64,000 bases of DNA from Desulfobacteraceae bacterium (GTDB taxonomy: Bacteria; Desulfobacterota; Desulfobacteria; Desulfobacterales; Desulfosarcinaceae). The stretch covers positions 1 through 64,000 of the forward strand of contig JAMOUQ010000044.1 of the NCBI GenBank assembly GCA_027068085.1. The letters are read 5' to 3'. Below, piece by piece: positions 62,145 through 64,000 of the stretch; the stretch's first letter is position 1, and each line of letters starts with the position of its first letter. A program made the translations under genes and the position numbers. A model generated the notes under the pieces. That model did not search any database, had not been told where the DNA came from, and was given only the letters and a program-made list of their open reading frames with translations.

Positions 62145-63503
62145 TCAATCCACCAGCTGAATTCCGGTATAGTTTTGCGGGCAGATGGCGGTCAATTCCT
62201 GTTTGACGGCTTCTGGGACCGGAAGGCCGGAGACGAACTCGGATACTGTTTGACGGGTTATCCGCCGGTTGGTGCGCGTGAGCTGTTTAAGTCGTTCATA
62301 GGCGTCTTTGACTCCTTCACGGCGCAGGATGGTCTGAATTGCTTCGGCCACCACGGCCCAGTTGTTTTCAAGGTCGTTTTCCAGGGCCTGGCGGTTGAGC
62401 AAGAGTTTGTCAAGTCCCCGGCCGATGGAGCCAAGGGCTATCAGGCCGTGTCCCAGGGCCACCCCCAGGTTGCGGGTTACCGTCGAATCGGTAAGATCGC
62501 GCTGCAGCCGGGAAACCGGGAGCTTGGCGGCCATATGCTCCAGCAGGCTGTTGGCCACCCCCAGGTTGCCTTCGGCATTTTCGAAATCGATGGGATTGAC
62601 CTTGTGGGGCATGGTCGAAGAGCCCACTTCTCCGGCTTTGATCTTCTGTTTGAAATAGTCCATCGAGATGTAGGTCCAGATGTCCCGGCAAAGGTCCAGG
62701 GCGATGGTGTTGATCCGGGCCAGGCCGTGGCAGAAGGCGGCCAGGTTGTCGTAAGGCTCGATCTGGGTGGTCAGCCGGGTGCGTTTCAGGCCCAGCCTGT
62801 CGTTGACCAGGTTGTCGGCGAAAGCAACCCAGTCGATATCGGGATAGGCCGCCAGATGGGCGTTGAAGTTGCCGGTCGCCCCGCCGAACTTGGCTGAAAA
62901 AGGGACCGCTTCCAGCAGGTGCAGCTGGCCCCGGATACGCTCGGCAAAGACCATGATCTCTTTGCCCAGGCGGGTGGGAGTTGCCGGCTGGCCATGGGTG
63001 CGGGCCAGCATGGGCACATCCTTCCATTGGCGGGCAAGCTCTCGCAGTTTTTTCACCAGCCGGTCCAGGGCGGGCCGGATCACCTGCTGCCAGGCTTCTT
63101 TAAGGGCAAGCGGCATGGCGGTGTTGTTGATGTCCTGGGAGGTCAGGCCGAAGTGGATGAACTGCTTGTAATCTGCCAGACCCAGCTTTTCGAAGCGTTC
63201 GGCCAGAAAATACTCGACCGCCTTGACGTCGTGGTTGGTCACCGCTTCGATTTCCTTGATCCGCCGGGCGTCGGCAAGCTCGAAGTGCCGGTATATTTCC
63301 CTCAGGCCGGAGACCTTCCGGCTGTCCAGCGATTTGAGACGGGGCAGGGGCAGTTCGGCAAGGGCTATGAAATACTCCACCTCCACCCTTACCCGGTAGC
63401 GTATCAGGCCGGCTTCACTGAAATAATCCGCCAGGGCCCCGGTGGCGCGGCGATAACGTCCATCGACCGGCGATATGGCTGTCAACACATCGAGTTGCAT
63501 CAT
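62145..63503 (-). CDS. purB: adenylosuccinate lyase
   Basis: A 452-residue enzyme of the E. coli PurB type, cleaving SAICAR and adenylosuccinate in purine synthesis. Features are LTAISPVDGRYRRATGAL at the N-terminus, FIHFGLTSQDINNTAMPLAL, and the fumarase-superfamily signature SSTMPHKVNPIDFENAEGN with the catalytic Ser loop. The length matches the family (456 in E. coli). Two Met codons start the gene at 63503 and 63500 behind AAAGGAAAT. Confidence 0.96.
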   Translation of the reverse strand: MMQLDVLTAISPVDGRYRRATGALADYFSEAGLIRYRVRVEVEYFIALAELPLPRLKSLDSRKVSGLREIYRHFELADARRIKEIEAVTNHDVKAVEYFLAERFEKLGLADYKQFIHFGLTSQDINNTAMPLALKEAWQQVIRPALDRLVKKLRELARQWKDVPMLARTHGQPATPTRLGKEIMVFAERIRGQLHLLEAVPFSAKFGGATGNFNAHLAAYPDIDWVAFADNLVNDRLGLKRTRLTTQIEPYDNLAAFCHGLARINTIALDLCRDIWTYISMDYFKQKIKAGEVGSSTMPHKVNPIDFENAEGNLGVANSLLEHMAAKLPVSRLQRDLTDSTVTRNLGVALGHGLIALGSIGRGLDKLLLNRQALENDLENNWAVVAEAIQTILRREGVKDAYERLKQLTRTNRRITRQTVSEFVSGLPVPEAVKQELTAICPQNYTGIQLVD

Positions 63504-63571
63504 GTATTTCCTTTTGTTACGGTATGTTATATCCAGCGGTCGGTTAAGTATAGGTGATGCCGGAGGCAGTG

Positions 63572-64000
63572 TCAACCAGGGGATGCATCCCGCGCACCGC
63601 CGGTGGTGACGTGGCTGCTCAGTTTAAGCCGCAGCCCGGTATAGCGCTTTTGGGGCGAGTCGTTTTTCAGGGCGATGGCCAGGGCCTGCCGGGTGCCGAC
63701 CAGAACCGCCAGGCGGCTGGCCCGGGTAAGGGCCGTGTAGACCAGGTTGCGCTGGAGCATGACAAAGTGCTGGGTGGTCACCGGCACGACCACCGCCGGG
63801 TACTCTGACCCCTGGGCCTTGTGGATGGAGACCGCGTAGGCCAGGCTGATCTGATCCAGCTCGGTGAAATCGTATTCCACCAGGCGTTGATCGAAACGGA
63901 TCATGACACGCCGCAGGGGCCTGTCGATGGCTTCTATGAAGCCGATGTCTCCGTTGAAGACGTCTTTTTCATAATCGTTGCGTTGTTGCATGATCCTGTC
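63572..64000 (-). CDS. recD2: RecD2-like DNA helicase, 3' part (cut by window edge)
   Basis: The frame runs off the window end, so only about 143 C-terminal residues are visible. Typical RecD2/RecD helicase features are DRIMQQRNDYEKDVFNGDIG at the left edge, SLAYAVSIHKAQGSEYPAVV (motif V) and RNLVYTALTRASRLAVLVG (motif VI). RecD2 is a 5'-3' SF1B helicase. A Met at 63991 is internal, not the start. The C-terminus is ordinary. Confidence 0.88.
   Translation of the reverse strand, partial: DRIMQQRNDYEKDVFNGDIGFIEAIDRPLRRVMIRFDQRLVEYDFTELDQISLAYAVSIHKAQGSEYPAVVVPVTTQHFVMLQRNLVYTALTRASRLAVLVGTRQALAIALKNDSPQKRYTGLRLKLSSHVTTGGARDASPG

Overview
The window is about 62% GC, densely coded on both strands, and shows no insertion sequence, prophage, CRISPR array or rRNA operon. 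It looks like chromosome from a Desulfobacterota (former deltaproteobacterial) anaerobe. The strongest pointer is a complete Wood-Ljungdahl carbonyl-branch operon at 24.0-32.5 kb: a CFeSP small subunit, a Ni-CO dehydrogenase, an acetyl-CoA synthase of the bacterial fused type, a CFeSP large subunit and a methyl-H4folate methyltransferase. Many ECF sigma, PilZ, GGDEF and DUF2062/DUF3786 type proteins fit the same group. The placement is inferred from gene content only; I ran no database search.

Layout. 0-1.8 kb: a translationally coupled ECF sigma / zinc anti-sigma / periplasmic Spy-like sensor trio ending at a clean terminator. 1.9-6.5 kb: an EamA transporter, then leuD-leuC-lepA on the minus strand. 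6.5-13.3 kb: a response-regulator diguanylate cyclase with a strong promoter, then a minus-strand series with valS, nadC and a rhomboid protease fused to a DnaJ C-terminal domain, preceded by an acidic repeat protein. 13.5-16 kb: rsmE, tRNA-Phe, a TSUP exporter and an orphan transcription unit that may be a structured ncRNA. 16-23.6 kb: ferredoxin-nitroreductase, rmuC, a CoA-transferase/GNAT fusion, an ArsM-like methyltransferase and a large unassigned protein that may be a glycosyltransferase.

23.6-32.5 kb: the CODH/ACS operon, with a perfect -35 promoter, a roughly 380-nt structured leader and a terminal hairpin. The five products would make or cleave acetyl-CoA from CO2 and a methyl group carried by tetrahydrofolate. 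The CFeSP small subunit carries a TolA-like Ala/Lys/Glu tail of about 180 residues, encoded partly by six 24-bp repeats. 32.8-38.8 kb: an apparent operon of a PilZ protein (possible c-di-GMP receptor), a 1394-residue PEP/pyruvate phosphotransferase-like protein and a divergent GAPDH, which could tie c-di-GMP to triose/PEP metabolism.

38.8-48.4 kb: rsmA, a DUF2062 membrane protein, a small winged-helix protein, a presequence-type M16 protease, and a second ECF sigma/anti-sigma pair preceded by a 29-residue membrane peptide and a hairpin that holds the sigma ribosome-binding site in its loop. Then come mobB, a protein with an internal duplication, a lone receiver protein and a second PilZ protein. 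48.7-57.7 kb: a periplasmic-binding/PAS/GGDEF sensor, trmO with a thioredoxin-HEAT protein, and an ABC importer set coupled to a GYF-AIM24 protein. 58-64 kb: a Cys-rich DUF3786 protein, a chemoreceptor paired with a PocR-LuxR regulator, purB, and the 3' part of a RecD2-like helicase cut by the window edge.
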